A DNA stretch of 64,000 bases, taken from contig JAVJSV010000011.1 of NCBI GenBank assembly GCA_040219235.1, positions 496,001 to 560,000 on the forward strand. Direction: 5' to 3'. The DNA is from Rhodospirillaceae bacterium (lineage in GTDB: Bacteria; Pseudomonadota; Alphaproteobacteria; Rhodospirillales; Rhodospirillaceae). The notes beneath the pieces are model-generated. The model saw nothing but the letters and a program-made list of their open reading frames with translations, was not told the DNA's origin and ran no database searches. The stretch's first letter is position 1. Each line of letters opens with the position of its first letter. A program made the position numbers and the translations under genes. Positions 18,888 through 28,820 of this stretch are shown here, piece by piece.

Positions 18888-21800
18888 TCAAGCTGTATTA
18901 CGGAAGGATTCGGCCTCATTGAGGTTTACGGAGACCAATTTTGAAACGCCACGCTCGGCCATTGTGACCCCAAACAACCGGTCAACCCGCGCCATGCTCA
19001 TACGGTGGTGAGTTACGACAATAACCCGGGTGCCTGTGGCTTCCGTGATCTGGGTGATAAGATTGCAAAACCTATCCACGTTTGCGTCATCTAAGGGGGC
19101 GTCAACTTCGTCCAGCACACAAATTGGGGCTGGATTGACCATGAAGACGGCAAACAGCAACGCAATGGCTGTCAAAGCTTGTTCTCCGCCTGACAATAAA
19201 CCGAGGTTCTGGAGGCGTTTTCCGGGCGGACTGGCCATGATCTCGAGTCCCGCTTCAAGGGGGTCCTCTGCTTCCGTCATGGACAAGTGCGCCCGACCGC
19301 CACCAAAGAGTTTGGTGAAGAGGGTGCGGAAATGGGCGTCTACTTCCTTAAAGGATTGCAGCAGCCTCTGGCGACCTTCACGATTGAGCTTTGAGATACC
19401 GTCTCGCAGACGTGCAATGGCGTTAATGAGGTCTTCCCGTTCGGTATCAAGGGTTTCGATCTGCTCGCTCAACTCTTCACTTTCTTGCTCGGCGCGCAGA
19501 TTGATGGCTCCCATGTTGTCGCGCTCACTGATCAGGCGCTGCAGGCTCTTTTCAGCCTTTTCAAGGGGAGGTAGCTCTTCATCATCCTTGAGGCGCGTTT
19601 GGGCACGGACCTCAGATGGCGCACAGCCAATGCGTTCTTGAATGGCGGCAGCCAGTGTTTCTAGGGCTTGTGTTGCTTGTGCGACCGCTGATTCACGACG
19701 GACACGCTCTTCGCGCGCCGTGGCAGCGCTTTGTTCAGCCTGACGCAACGCTTTATTCGCCTCGTTCAGTGTTGTTTCTGCGCGGAGCAGAGCATCAGCT
19801 GCTGTTCGGCGTGCGCTTTCCGCTGCGTCCAGCTGGACCATCAGTTCTTGCCGTTGAGCGGCCAGAGCTTCTGGCTTGCCGGCCAGGTCTTCAACTTCAC
19901 TTACAGCTGACCCTTCACGCTCTGTTAATGCTGAGAGCTGATTCTCAGCTTCTGTTCTGCGGGTTGACCAGGAGTCTGTATCTTCAGCTAGAGCGGCCAG
20001 CCGCCGGTGGCGTTCTTCCGATGCGCGTGTCAGTGCATCATAAGCCGCACGGGCTTCCATTAATTCATTACGTCGTCCAGCCAGCTGACTCTGCAGCGTA
20101 GATTGCCGCTGGCGTTCTTCGGACCCGTCGCCCAACTCATTGAGTGTGCTTTGTGCGGCCCGCTCTTGGCCACCCGCTTCATCTCGTTCGCCAACCAGAG
20201 TTTTACGTGTTTCTTCTAGGCTGGAAATTCTGCTTTCCAGCGCGGCTGCGAGGCGCTGGCGTTCCGCCAAAGCAGCCCGCGCCGTTTCGAGCGCTTGTTC
20301 AGCTTCGCGAACTTTTGCGCGCAGTTCTTTTTCAGCTTCGGATGTAGTGTTAACCAATGTCCGTGCTGTTGTTGCTTTGGTTTCTGCATCTTGTGTCGCA
20401 AGGCGACGCGTTTCGATTTCGCTCCGCAGTTCTTTAAGCCGATTCTTATGTTTCAGGCGCTGCGCTGCAGCACTTGGGGCTCCTGATGCACTTACAAAGC
20501 CATCCCAACGCCATAAATCTCCACTTGTTGTGACCAGGCGTTGACCCGGCTTTAACGTGCTGTGCAACGCGTTACCAGCGGCCTCATCGTCCACAATACC
20601 AACTTGCGATAGGCGGCGTGAAAGCTTGTCTGGTGCTTGTACGATGCTGCTGAGAAGGCGGACGCCATCAGGTAATAAAGGCGCGGGCGCGAAAGGCGGA
20701 AGACTAGACCAGTGCACGGCTGAAGTGTCATCTGCGGCACCATTCAGGTCATCACCAACTGCAGCGCCAAGAGCAGCTTCATAACCGGGCTCAACAGTCA
20801 CGGAGTCAAGAATTGGACTCCATGTTGCGTCGGTCTCGCGCTCTGCCAGAAGGCCTTCAAGTGCGATAATCTCGGCTTGAACTTTAGATTCCTCGCCACG
20901 CCGTTCCTGGAGCTGGTCGCGTAAAGCCTGATCTTCTTCTTGGGCTTGTGCCCGCGATGTTTCAGCTTGTTCCCATTGTGCGCGAACCGATGACATTGTT
21001 TCTTCGCATTGTTGCGCTGTTACTTCTTCAGCTTTTAGATCCAGTGCGGGTTGAGCTTGAACGCGCGTGGCATCCAACTGTTCATCAACCTCTTCCAAAC
21101 GACGCAGTGCGCGTCCGCCACGAAGCTTAGCTTCTTCAGCTTTTTGGCGAGCTGTTGCACGAGCAGAGTCTGCCTCAGCAAGTGCGGCACCGAGATGCGC
21201 GATTTCAGATTCTAATTCTTCAACAGCCTGAGCGGCGGTTTTTAGTGTCGTCCTGGCATGCTCAAGGGAGTTGGCTTGACTGGCTTGTGCTTCTTCCAGG
21301 TCTGACTTTTCCCGACCCAGTCGGTCCAAGGCACCGCGCGCATCTGCAATACGTTCTTTCTCGCGCGCCATATCCTCACGTAATTGAGAGAGCCGCATTT
21401 CTGCTGCTTCTTGCGCAGCTGCAAGGCGCTGCTCTTCTTCATCCAATTGCTCGCGGGCCAGATTCAAACGTTGAACTTTCGCAGCTTCAGCGGCCTCTGC
21501 TTGGCGCAGCGGTGGAACCGCTTCCGCCGCGTTCGCCTGCAATGTGGTCGCCTCGGCTACGACTGCCGTTCTTTCATTCACGGCGGTTTCTGCTGCGCTC
21601 AGACCTTCGTTCGCCCGGCTTAAATCAGCTTCTGTCGCGCTTTGCCGTATTGTCAGCACCATTGCGTCAGCAGATCGTATGGAATCAGAGATGGTCCGAT
21701 ACCTGGCGGCCTGGCGGGCTTGTTTCTTTAAGCTTTGAAGTTGTGTATCCAAGGCTTGAATAACATCATCTAGCCGTTCCAGGTTGGTTTCGGCAGCTTT

Positions 21801-22355
21801 CAGGCGCAATTCAGCTTCATGCCGACGACTATGTAACCCAGTGATGTTGGCGGCTTCTTCCAGAAGGTGCCGCCGTTGCTGTGGTTTCGCATTGATAATT
21901 GCGCCAATACGACCTTGACTCACTAATGCGGTCGAGCGCGCACCGGAAGACAGATCGGCGAACAGCAGTTGTACGTCTTTCGCCCTAACGTCACGCCCAT
22001 TAACCCGGTAAACCGAGCCTTTGCCGCGTTCAATGCGGCGCGTGACTTCTAGTTCGTCCGTGTCGTTAAACTGTGCGGTGGCTTTGCGCGTGCTATTGTC
22101 CATTACCAAGGTGACTTCGGCAATGTTGCGGGCGGGCCGATCACGTGTGCCGCCGAAAATAATCTCGTCCATCTCGCCACCGCGCATCTGCTTAGCGGAG
22201 GTTTCACCCATAACCCAGCGCAGGGCTTCAACGAGGTTCGATTTGCCGCAGCCGTTGGGACCAACGACGCCAGTCATACCTTTCTCGATCAATAGATCGG
22301 TCGGATCGACAAAGGATTTAAAGCCGGTCAAGCGCAGCCGGGTAAATTCAACCAA
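18888..22355 (-). CDS. smc: Chromosome segregation protein SMC
   Basis: Condensin ATPase of 1155 residues, the usual length. Walker A is GPNGCGKSN (about residues 32-40). Two long coiled-coil arms (about 170-500 and 640-1000) surround a hinge region near residues 505-635. The C-terminal head has the signature LLSGGEQALTAIALLFA and Walker B ICVLDEVDAPLDDANV. The start is a TTG codon at 22355, supported by GGAG about 9 bases upstream and by the conserved N-terminus VEFTRLRLTGFKSFVDP. It lies downstream of the DsbA-like gene on the same strand. Confidence 0.97.
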   Translation of the reverse strand: MVEFTRLRLTGFKSFVDPTDLLIEKGMTGVVGPNGCGKSNLVEALRWVMGETSAKQMRGGEMDEIIFGGTRDRPARNIAEVTLVMDNSTRKATAQFNDTDELEVTRRIERGKGSVYRVNGRDVRAKDVQLLFADLSSGARSTALVSQGRIGAIINAKPQQRRHLLEEAANITGLHSRRHEAELRLKAAETNLERLDDVIQALDTQLQSLKKQARQAARYRTISDSIRSADAMVLTIRQSATEADLSRANEGLSAAETAVNERTAVVAEATTLQANAAEAVPPLRQAEAAEAAKVQRLNLAREQLDEEEQRLAAAQEAAEMRLSQLREDMAREKERIADARGALDRLGREKSDLEEAQASQANSLEHARTTLKTAAQAVEELESEIAHLGAALAEADSARATARQKAEEAKLRGGRALRRLEEVDEQLDATRVQAQPALDLKAEEVTAQQCEETMSSVRAQWEQAETSRAQAQEEDQALRDQLQERRGEESKVQAEIIALEGLLAERETDATWSPILDSVTVEPGYEAALGAAVGDDLNGAADDTSAVHWSSLPPFAPAPLLPDGVRLLSSIVQAPDKLSRRLSQVGIVDDEAAGNALHSTLKPGQRLVTTSGDLWRWDGFVSASGAPSAAAQRLKHKNRLKELRSEIETRRLATQDAETKATTARTLVNTTSEAEKELRAKVREAEQALETARAALAERQRLAAALESRISSLEETRKTLVGERDEAGGQERAAQSTLNELGDGSEERQRQSTLQSQLAGRRNELMEARAAYDALTRASEERHRRLAALAEDTDSWSTRRTEAENQLSALTEREGSAVSEVEDLAGKPEALAAQRQELMVQLDAAESARRTAADALLRAETTLNEANKALRQAEQSAATAREERVRRESAVAQATQALETLAAAIQERIGCAPSEVRAQTRLKDDEELPPLEKAEKSLQRLISERDNMGAINLRAEQESEELSEQIETLDTEREDLINAIARLRDGISKLNREGRQRLLQSFKEVDAHFRTLFTKLFGGGRAHLSMTEAEDPLEAGLEIMASPPGKRLQNLGLLSGGEQALTAIALLFAVFMVNPAPICVLDEVDAPLDDANVDRFCNLITQITEATGTRVIVVTHHRMSMARVDRLFGVTMAERGVSKLVSVNLNEAESFRNTA

Positions 22356-22425
22356 GGATCAGGTCTCCGCAAAAACGTTCTGTTACGGGAAAGAAAACAA
22401 TTCTAAAGGATTAAGGCCCTAAGCT

Positions 22426-23175
22426 TTAGGAGCCTTTCTCCGCCAATTTTTCGTCAATGACATCGGCCATGAACTCATAACCGCGATTGCCTTCAACTTT
22501 GACATCCTCAATGAAGAATGTCGGCGTGGAGCCAATTTGATACTGAGTCGATGCAGTTTCTTGCCCTTCTCGAATAGCGTTCATAATATTTTCGTTTTCG
22601 AGGCACGCATTAACATCGTCTTCTGAGAGGCCTGCGAGTTTTGCATATGAGGTGAGAGGCTCGATGGGACGCTGAGACGTCACCCAGATGCCCTGTTGAC
22701 GGAACATAACGTTAATCAGGGCTTGGCCGCGGTCGCCTTCAGCGCACCGTGCAAGCATCGCGCCGGCCATCGCTAGGCCATCAAGTGGAAAATCACGAAA
22801 CACCAAGCGGACTTTGCCTGTATCAATGTAATTCTTTTTGAGTTCAGGTAGCACAGTTGTGTGGAATGTGGCGCAATGGCTACACGTCAAAGACGCATAT
22901 TCAACGATTGTCACCGGAGCGGCAGGGTCGCCGTAAATCATTTCCCTATACACAGGACCAGACGCCGGCATGGCCGCATCGTTGTCCATTTCTTCACCAA
23001 CCTGGGCGAGTTGGGCCGAGTCGGTCGTCGTCGATGACTCTGAGGTCGAGTCGCCCTGAGTCTGGCCAACGGCTGCAGCGCTTTCAGGATTATCTTCTTC
23101 TGCGCACGATGTCGTGCCGACCAGCGCAAAAGCCATAAAGGCGCAGCCAAAAATGGTGGAAGCAAAGGGTTTCAC
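22426..23175 (-). CDS. DsbA/DsbG-like thioredoxin-fold lipoprotein
   Basis: A 249-residue exported thiol oxidoreductase. A lipobox-like LVGTTSC (Cys at about residue 25) suggests a lipoprotein, followed by an acidic Ser/Thr linker (about 26-75). The thioredoxin fold begins at PVTIVEYASLTCSHCATFH, active site CSHC near residue 98. The GSTPTFFIEDVKVEGNRGYEF block contains the cis-Pro. GTG start at 23175 with GAGGA 6 bases upstream. In many Alphaproteobacteria this gene precedes smc, as here. It probably catalyses disulfide formation in the cell envelope. Confidence 0.9.
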   Translation of the reverse strand: MKPFASTIFGCAFMAFALVGTTSCAEEDNPESAAAVGQTQGDSTSESSTTTDSAQLAQVGEEMDNDAAMPASGPVYREMIYGDPAAPVTIVEYASLTCSHCATFHTTVLPELKKNYIDTGKVRLVFRDFPLDGLAMAGAMLARCAEGDRGQALINVMFRQQGIWVTSQRPIEPLTSYAKLAGLSEDDVNACLENENIMNAIREGQETASTQYQIGSTPTFFIEDVKVEGNRGYEFMADVIDEKLAEKGS

Positions 23176-23578
23176 AGGTTTTCCTCACAATATGAAGTGG
23201 GTCGAATAAGATAGAGCCACTAAGCGTAGCTATTTTAGGCGGGCTGTCATTCAGCCTGCAAGGGGCACGTGTTTCTAAATCTTAGGCAAAATAGTTCAAT
23301 TTCGAGCGCGTATCAGTCGCTAATGCAGGCCAATCTTGCAAGGAAAATTCCACGATTAAGGCGATAATTTGCTGATATGAGAAAAAATAGGAGATTGATT
23401 TATAATAATGATAAATATTAGGGTATTATTCGACACAGTTATGTTTTTATGAAAACCTATTCCATCAATCTGATGGCTGACCTTCCGATTGTCATTGGTA
23501 CAGGGAAGAGCAGAGGCTTTAACTTTGAGTAGGTTTTTTGCGACTCCACTTAAATGACGTCAGAGGAAGGGGATCTCA
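23176..23578. other. AT-rich divergent intergenic region
   Basis: 403 bases between the divergent DsbA-like gene and the first DUF1838 gene. No ORF with coding character or RNA gene was seen. The central part (about 23340-23460) is strongly AT-rich and contains TATAAT at 23401-23406 without a good -35 partner. Promoters for both flanking genes must lie here. Confidence 0.5.
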
Positions 23579-24502
23579 ATGACACATTCGAGCAAACTTA
23601 AGGTTCGGTATTGGGCTGCTTTCGCGACGACTGCCATTGGCTTGACGATGGCTGCAACCGTAAGTGCTCGAATGCTCGACCCAGCCAATCCAGATGATGC
23701 GATTTTGGCCGCCCAAAAAATGAACTGTTCGCTCAAGGAAGGTGAGCCGATCATCTATTGGTGGCAGGGCTCTGCGTACAGCCGTGTCCCTGGAGAGAAA
23801 GACCGCCACCTGTTTGACGTCGAAGGCATGAACATCCGGGCCTGCAAGAACTTCGATGACCCCAAACAAGGCCACGGGTTCAGATCTGTATCGCGAGAGA
23901 TTCTTTTATATCTCGATCCTGACACCAATGAGGTTATGACCACCTGGGTAAATCCTTGGACCAAAGAAGAGGTTGAAGTCATCCATGTGGCCAACGATCC
24001 CGTCAATATGCGTGGTCCGTCTTATGCACGCTCAGCAGATGGGACACCTTACACGTTTGACGCTAAAATCATTGGCAATCGCGTCATCGAAGGTGGAGAA
24101 GCGCCACTCTATTACAAAAACCCGTTGGCCGGCGACTATCAAGCTTACGTTGGTAACAAGTATCACGCGATGGAAGCTCTGAACTCCTACACATATGCCG
24201 ACGACCTTTTTGATTCTGACAAAGACAAGCTCGACAGTTATGTTTTGTCTTGGGCACGGTTTTCAGAATGGCTCCCGTGGATGAAGATGGAGGGCCGCAC
24301 CGGCATGATGATTTTTACCACTGTTGGAGGACGTGTTGACGGCTACGACGCGCTACCAACGCGCATCAAGGCTGAAATTGAAAAGAATTACCCGACATAC
24401 AAAGAGCCGCCACCGCTGGACGATGCCCGCCCAAATGTCACAAGCTGGAGTTATTTCAAGCAGGTGTTTGATGCGCGCAACGCCGAGGGAGGAATGAAAT
24501 GA
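23579..24502 (+). CDS. Exported DUF1838-type protein, first of a tandem pair
   Basis: A 307-residue protein with a signal peptide (hydrophobic residues about 13-28, cleavage near VSA-R). The mature part contains repeated family features: YSRVPGEKDRHLFDVEGMNIRAC, WVNPWTKEEVEVIHVANDPVN and SWARFSEWLPWMKM. This matches my recollection of the DUF1838 family, whose function is unknown. The next gene is a clear paralogue, overlapping by 4 bases (ATGA), so the two are translationally coupled and probably form a complex or act on related substrates. The Trp-rich, ligand-like motifs suggest substrate binding in the periplasm, which is inference. Confidence 0.8.
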   Translation: MTHSSKLKVRYWAAFATTAIGLTMAATVSARMLDPANPDDAILAAQKMNCSLKEGEPIIYWWQGSAYSRVPGEKDRHLFDVEGMNIRACKNFDDPKQGHGFRSVSREILLYLDPDTNEVMTTWVNPWTKEEVEVIHVANDPVNMRGPSYARSADGTPYTFDAKIIGNRVIEGGEAPLYYKNPLAGDYQAYVGNKYHAMEALNSYTYADDLFDSDKDKLDSYVLSWARFSEWLPWMKMEGRTGMMIFTTVGGRVDGYDALPTRIKAEIEKNYPTYKEPPPLDDARPNVTSWSYFKQVFDARNAEGGMK

Positions 24503-25419
24503 TGAACCGTTTTTCAATAGGATTTGCTGCTGGTGTGTGCGCGCTAATGCCGTTTACTGCCGCCGCCGAACGCTTGGACCCAAATGATCCTAATGACGTT
24601 ATAAAGATGCAGATCAAGCAGAGTTGCTCATTGGTTGAGGGTGACGAAGCGATTTTTTGGTGGGAAGGTAAAATGTATAGTCGCCGTCCCGGCGAGAAAG
24701 ATCGTCATTTGTTTAATGTGCAAGGTATGAATGTGCGGGCCTGTGACATTCTCGAAGATTCTAAAAAGGGTATGGGATATCGCGCAGTTTCACGTGAGGT
24801 CATGTTCTACCTGGACCCCAAAACAAATGAAGTTGTCGATACATGGCTAAACCCCTGGACAGACGAAGAGGTGCAGGTCATTCAGGTTGCCAATGACCCC
24901 GTAAATATGCAGGTCGGAGACGGGCGTTTCCCGGTTTATGCCTATAATGATGACGGCACGCCACGGGCGAAGTTCGAGGCCATTGAGTTGGGAGGCATGT
25001 ATCTCAACGGTGGCGGTGCGGCACGGTTATTTTATGATAACCCACTTGCGGGCGATTATCAGGAGTATGTCGGAGGAACCTATCACGCGATGGAGTTCGG
25101 CACGGGTGCAACGCCCGTCGAAGATCTCTTAGATGGTGACGCGAATTTCGTGAAAGACCGGGTTATTTCATGGGCTCGGGTTTCAAAATTTCTCCCTTGG
25201 ATGAAGATGGGAGATCGGGATGGCGTCGTGATTTTTCATACTGCTGGTCTGCGGCTCGACAGTTGGGAAGACTTGCCTGACGTTGTTAAGAAAGAAATCA
25301 AAACCAACTACCCCGCCTATGTTTCCGCGCCACCTCTGGATGATATGCGTCCAAATGAAACGTCGTGGACGGTAACCCAGCGGGCAATCGACACTTGGCG
25401 AGCTGAAGAGAAAGACTAA
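24499..25419 (+). CDS. Exported DUF1838-type protein, second of a tandem pair
   Basis: 306 residues, paralogous along its whole length to the upstream protein: it shares YSRRPGEKDRHLFNVQGMNVRACD, WLNPWTDEEVQVIQVANDPVNMQ, NPLAGDYQEYVGGTYHAME and SWARVSKFLPWMKM. Signal peptide of about 23 residues ending in AAA. It differs by an insertion around residues 135-160 (GDGRFPVYAYNDDGTPRAKF). It overlaps the first copy by 4 bases and ends before a bidirectional terminator. Function unknown. Confidence 0.8.
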   Translation: MMNRFSIGFAAGVCALMPFTAAAERLDPNDPNDVIKMQIKQSCSLVEGDEAIFWWEGKMYSRRPGEKDRHLFNVQGMNVRACDILEDSKKGMGYRAVSREVMFYLDPKTNEVVDTWLNPWTDEEVQVIQVANDPVNMQVGDGRFPVYAYNDDGTPRAKFEAIELGGMYLNGGGAARLFYDNPLAGDYQEYVGGTYHAMEFGTGATPVEDLLDGDANFVKDRVISWARVSKFLPWMKMGDRDGVVIFHTAGLRLDSWEDLPDVVKKEIKTNYPAYVSAPPLDDMRPNETSWTVTQRAIDTWRAEEKD

Positions 25420-25433
25420 ATTCTCAAATCGAA

Positions 25434-25464
25434 AAAAACGCCCGGGCAATGCCTGGGCGTTTTA
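25434..25464. terminator. Bidirectional intrinsic terminator
   Basis: A perfect GC-rich stem CGCCCGGGC / GCCTGGGCG-type hairpin (one mismatch) lies between an A-run and a T-run, so it can end the DUF1838 pair from the left and the receiver-protein transcript from the right. Confidence 0.85.
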
Positions 25465-25483
25465 CTTTGGTACAATACGTTAA

Positions 25484-25873
25484 TTACGACTGTGCCGCGG
25501 CCCAAATGTCTTTGATCTGTTGATGTAAGCTCATTGGGTCAAAGGGTTTGGCAATCACATCCAAAGCTCCCATGGCCTTGTAGGCTTCGATTTCACTCGC
25601 TTGCACTTTTGCGGTCATGAAGATAATCGGCAGATGTTTCGTATCTTCTCTCTCCCGCAATTGTTTGAGAACTTCCGGGCCATCCATATCAGGCATCATG
25701 GCGTCTAACAAAATGAGATCGGGCGCATAAGCTGCTACTTGTTCAAGCGCGACCTTGCCAGATTCGCAGCTTTCCACATTGAGGTGCCCAACTTTTTCAA
25801 GCGCCATTTTTGTTATGGCTCTTATGTCAGGTTCATCTTCAACGTGCAGAATTTTTTCTAAATTTTTTGCCAT
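25484..25873 (-). CDS. Stand-alone response regulator receiver protein
   Basis: A single CheY-like receiver domain of 129 residues without an output domain. Acidic pocket in HVEDEPD, phospho-acceptor Asp in LILLDAMMPDMDGPE (about residue 55), Thr in FMTAK and Lys in IAKPFDP. I start it at ATG 25873 because the longer frame (to 25927) overlaps the kinase gene and adds residues without family match. It starts 16 bases after the stop of the hybrid kinase and is probably its partner in a phosphorelay. Confidence 0.93.
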   Translation of the reverse strand: MAKNLEKILHVEDEPDIRAITKMALEKVGHLNVESCESGKVALEQVAAYAPDLILLDAMMPDMDGPEVLKQLREREDTKHLPIIFMTAKVQASEIEAYKAMGALDVIAKPFDPMSLHQQIKDIWAAAQS

Positions 25874-25889
25874 GCTGAAATTTAAAGCC

Positions 25890-28820
25890 CTACGAGATTG
25901 CGGTTTGATTTCGCTGATGTCTCTCAATAGCAGAAATCACGCACGCGGAAAGATCATCGTTGCTGGTTCTTGATTTTTGTAAAACATGCGTGACCTTCTC
26001 AATGGCTGATGACTGGTCCAGATCATTGGCCGAAAACACGATCACAGGTATATGCTTCCCATTGATTGTTCTGAGATTGGGCAGAAGTTCTTCACCGCGC
26101 CCATCACCAAGTGCTAAGTCAAGCAGAACTAAGTCAAACATCTGACCACTTTTCAACAATATGCTGCGTGCTGCGCTAAGGTTTTCTGCGCGCGTGATAT
26201 GTACGGTGTTTCCCAAAATTTTTTGAACGATAGCCCGAACATCTGAGTCGTCTTCAACATGTAAGATGTGTGGTTTGTCAGAGAGGTTGGCGCTTAAACA
26301 TTTCCGTAAAATGGCCTTCAGTGTTTCAACTTTAACCGGTTTGCGAATCCAGCCAGCTAAGTCTATAGCACCTCCTGCTAAGGCGGTTATATCCTCTTGG
26401 CGCTTGCCGGACACAACAATAACTGGCGTGTTTCTGTTCAGTTCAGACTCTGCCAATGAGTCCAGAAGGTCAACGCCACAAGCTCCATTAAGCCCCAGGT
26501 CCAAAGTAATGACATCAAAATGTTGCTTTGAAGCAAGACCTTCAGCAACGCCCAATGTCAGGGCTACGTCAACAGTTAGGCCCATTTGTTCAAGGATCAT
26601 GCGCAGCAGAGTTGCCGCATCCTGATCATCTTCAACAACCAAGGCTGATTTATGGTGCACAAAAGCGACAAGGTTTTGTTGTGCTGCCGGCGTAACCTCT
26701 GGCAAGTCGAAGTAAAAGGTTGAGCCCTCACCCTCAGTAGAGTCAAAACCGATCTGCCCACCCAGATGTTCAACAATAGTTTTGCTGATGCTCAGCCCAA
26801 GCCCTGTGCCACCCTTTTTACGGGTTGCTGAAGAGTCCGCCTGCGAGAATTTGCCAAAGATTGAAGCTCGAAAAGCTGTTGGAATTCCAGGACCGTAATC
26901 ACGCACGAAAAAGCGTATCTGGTCACTCACTCTTCTGGCACCTATTTCAACTGATGTATTTTCAGGTGAAAACTTGATGGCGTTTGAAAGCAAATTCGCA
27001 AAGACCTGCGCCGTTTTATCTATATCTGTGTTTACAACTATGTCTTTGACAGGGTCAGTTATGTTGATGGCCACATTATTTTTTTCTGCATAGCCGGTGT
27101 TCTCAGTTATGGCATTTTCTAGCAGTGACATAGCTTTAACCGGTGCTAAGTTGAAGTTCATTCGGCCCGCCTCGATTTTTTCGAGGTCGAGAATATCGTT
27201 AATTAATCGCACCAGTCGCTCACTGTTTGAGTAAGCAATGTTGATCATACTTCCCAGGTCCGTACTCATCTCACCAACAGAACCGCTTTTGATGAGGCCG
27301 AGTGACCCCATAATAGAAGTTAATGGCGTACGTAATTCGTGACTGACGACAGAGATAAACTCGTTTTTTACACGGTCCAACTCTCGTTGCTCGGTCACAT
27401 CACGGTTCACTGAAATACGACCAATTAAACGGCTGCGGTCGTCGAACATGCCAGTGGTTGTGTTGTCGAACACACGAATCTTGCCGTCTTTACGTTTGAT
27501 TTCGAATTCTTGCCGCCATATCTCGCCTTTGTCCGTAAGGGTGCGAGCCTCACTTTGAGCTATGCTGCGGATCTCTTCCGAGCGGTTTGCCATAAGCTCC
27601 ATCACCGGCGTGCCAAGCAATTCAATTCTGTCGTATCCTGTAAGGTCTTGAGCCCTCTTATTGCAGTCGATAATGCGGCCTTCAGGATCAGCCAGAATGA
27701 CCGCATCTGCAATGTTCTCCATAACCCAGGCTTGGCGCTTTAACACGGTCTCTGCAGTCTTGCGGTCGGTGATGTCTCGGACAACGGCGGTGTAAATATG
27801 GGAATCGTCAATCTCTAGACTGCTGACAGAGAGTTCCATGGAAAATTCACGACCGTCTTTGCGAAGGGCCACGATCTCGCGCGCGCCTCCTTTGCGTTCT
27901 CCTAAATTACCCTTGGCTTGCCGCCGTATTGATTCACCAAAGTATTCCATACCACCACGTCGCTCGTCGCTTGGTAGAAGAACCCTAAAGTTCTTGCCGC
28001 GCACTTCTTTATCTTTGTACCCAAAGATAATCTCTGCAGCTTGGTTGAATGATAAAATCGTTCCTTTGTTATCAATCGATACAATGCCATCTGCCAAAGT
28101 TTTCATAATGGAACTAAGGCGTTTTTCATTTGCTTCTACAGCTGCGGCCAGATCGACAATGCGCGATACGTCTCTCTGCGCACGTTTGACCATCGGTCGA
28201 AATAAAAACAGTCCGACACTGGCCAGCATTGCGATCAAAAGTGTGGCAATAACCAATCCCACACCAAGGGTAGTATTCGTTTTATCTGTGGAAATTTTCT
28301 CATAGTGGCTGACGGCAGCGTCGAGAGATTCCAGAAGTGGCGCTTCCGCTTCTTTTTGAATCGCGGCCAACAGTCGAAAGGCTTGTTCGCTGCGGCTGTC
28401 TTCAATAGCCGCGAGGGCTATGGCATTGGCTGCATAAGCGCGAACGCGTTTGTCGAGGTTGTGTGGTTCGTCAAAATAGAAAGGCCAGGCCGACTCCGGA
28501 AGGGGTTTAACAACCCCCATATCTTCATCCTCTTTGATCAGCGCTTGGTGGTCTGCCAGCATTTGGCGTGCAAGTGTTTCCAATGCCTCTGCCGATAAAC
28601 TTGAACCTTCTTGCACGCGTCGTTGCCCAAACTGTGCGATGCGTTGGGACAGCATGCGCTGTTTGCCACTGATATTAATGACGGCTGCATCACCAATTTG
28701 CTGTGTTGTCGCGCTGGTCAGAAGAAACGCTGACCCGGCAATCACGCTGGCGATCAGAAGCAGTGCAGACGCATAAGCGATGGTAAACCTTTGTATGAAT
28801 TTTTCAGATGTCTGCGGCAT
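25890..28820 (-). CDS. Membrane-bound hybrid histidine kinase with PilJ/NarX-type sensor, two PAS domains and two receivers
   Basis: A 976-residue sensor kinase. In order: membrane helix (about 13-35), periplasmic helical sensor beginning ISGKQRMLSQRIAQFG (type IV pili methyl-accepting/NarX-like), second helix (about 183-208), PAS (about 230-350, ends VVRDITDRK), PAS (about 360-480), HisKA with phospho-His in SHELRTPLTS, HATPase (N-box NLLSNAIKFSPE, G-boxes DYGPGIP and GGTGLGLS), then two receiver domains (VITLDLGL and LVLLDLAL). The ISGKQRMLSQR type N-terminal helix resembles nitrate-sensor input domains, but the ligand is unknown. It is followed by a third, free receiver, so the relay has several acceptor sites. 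No DNA-binding output is adjacent. Confidence 0.92.
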   Translation of the reverse strand: MPQTSEKFIQRFTIAYASALLLIASVIAGSAFLLTSATTQQIGDAAVINISGKQRMLSQRIAQFGQRRVQEGSSLSAEALETLARQMLADHQALIKEDEDMGVVKPLPESAWPFYFDEPHNLDKRVRAYAANAIALAAIEDSRSEQAFRLLAAIQKEAEAPLLESLDAAVSHYEKISTDKTNTTLGVGLVIATLLIAMLASVGLFLFRPMVKRAQRDVSRIVDLAAAVEANEKRLSSIMKTLADGIVSIDNKGTILSFNQAAEIIFGYKDKEVRGKNFRVLLPSDERRGGMEYFGESIRRQAKGNLGERKGGAREIVALRKDGREFSMELSVSSLEIDDSHIYTAVVRDITDRKTAETVLKRQAWVMENIADAVILADPEGRIIDCNKRAQDLTGYDRIELLGTPVMELMANRSEEIRSIAQSEARTLTDKGEIWRQEFEIKRKDGKIRVFDNTTTGMFDDRSRLIGRISVNRDVTEQRELDRVKNEFISVVSHELRTPLTSIMGSLGLIKSGSVGEMSTDLGSMINIAYSNSERLVRLINDILDLEKIEAGRMNFNLAPVKAMSLLENAITENTGYAEKNNVAINITDPVKDIVVNTDIDKTAQVFANLLSNAIKFSPENTSVEIGARRVSDQIRFFVRDYGPGIPTAFRASIFGKFSQADSSATRKKGGTGLGLSISKTIVEHLGGQIGFDSTEGEGSTFYFDLPEVTPAAQQNLVAFVHHKSALVVEDDQDAATLLRMILEQMGLTVDVALTLGVAEGLASKQHFDVITLDLGLNGACGVDLLDSLAESELNRNTPVIVVSGKRQEDITALAGGAIDLAGWIRKPVKVETLKAILRKCLSANLSDKPHILHVEDDSDVRAIVQKILGNTVHITRAENLSAARSILLKSGQMFDLVLLDLALGDGRGEELLPNLRTINGKHIPVIVFSANDLDQSSAIEKVTHVLQKSRTSNDDLSACVISAIERHQRNQTAIS

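Noticed and set aside
19030-22422. Long plus-strand open frames across the smc gene
   Set aside because: They are antisense to a full-length SMC with all ATPase motifs and have low-complexity or Arg/Ser-rich products without family character.
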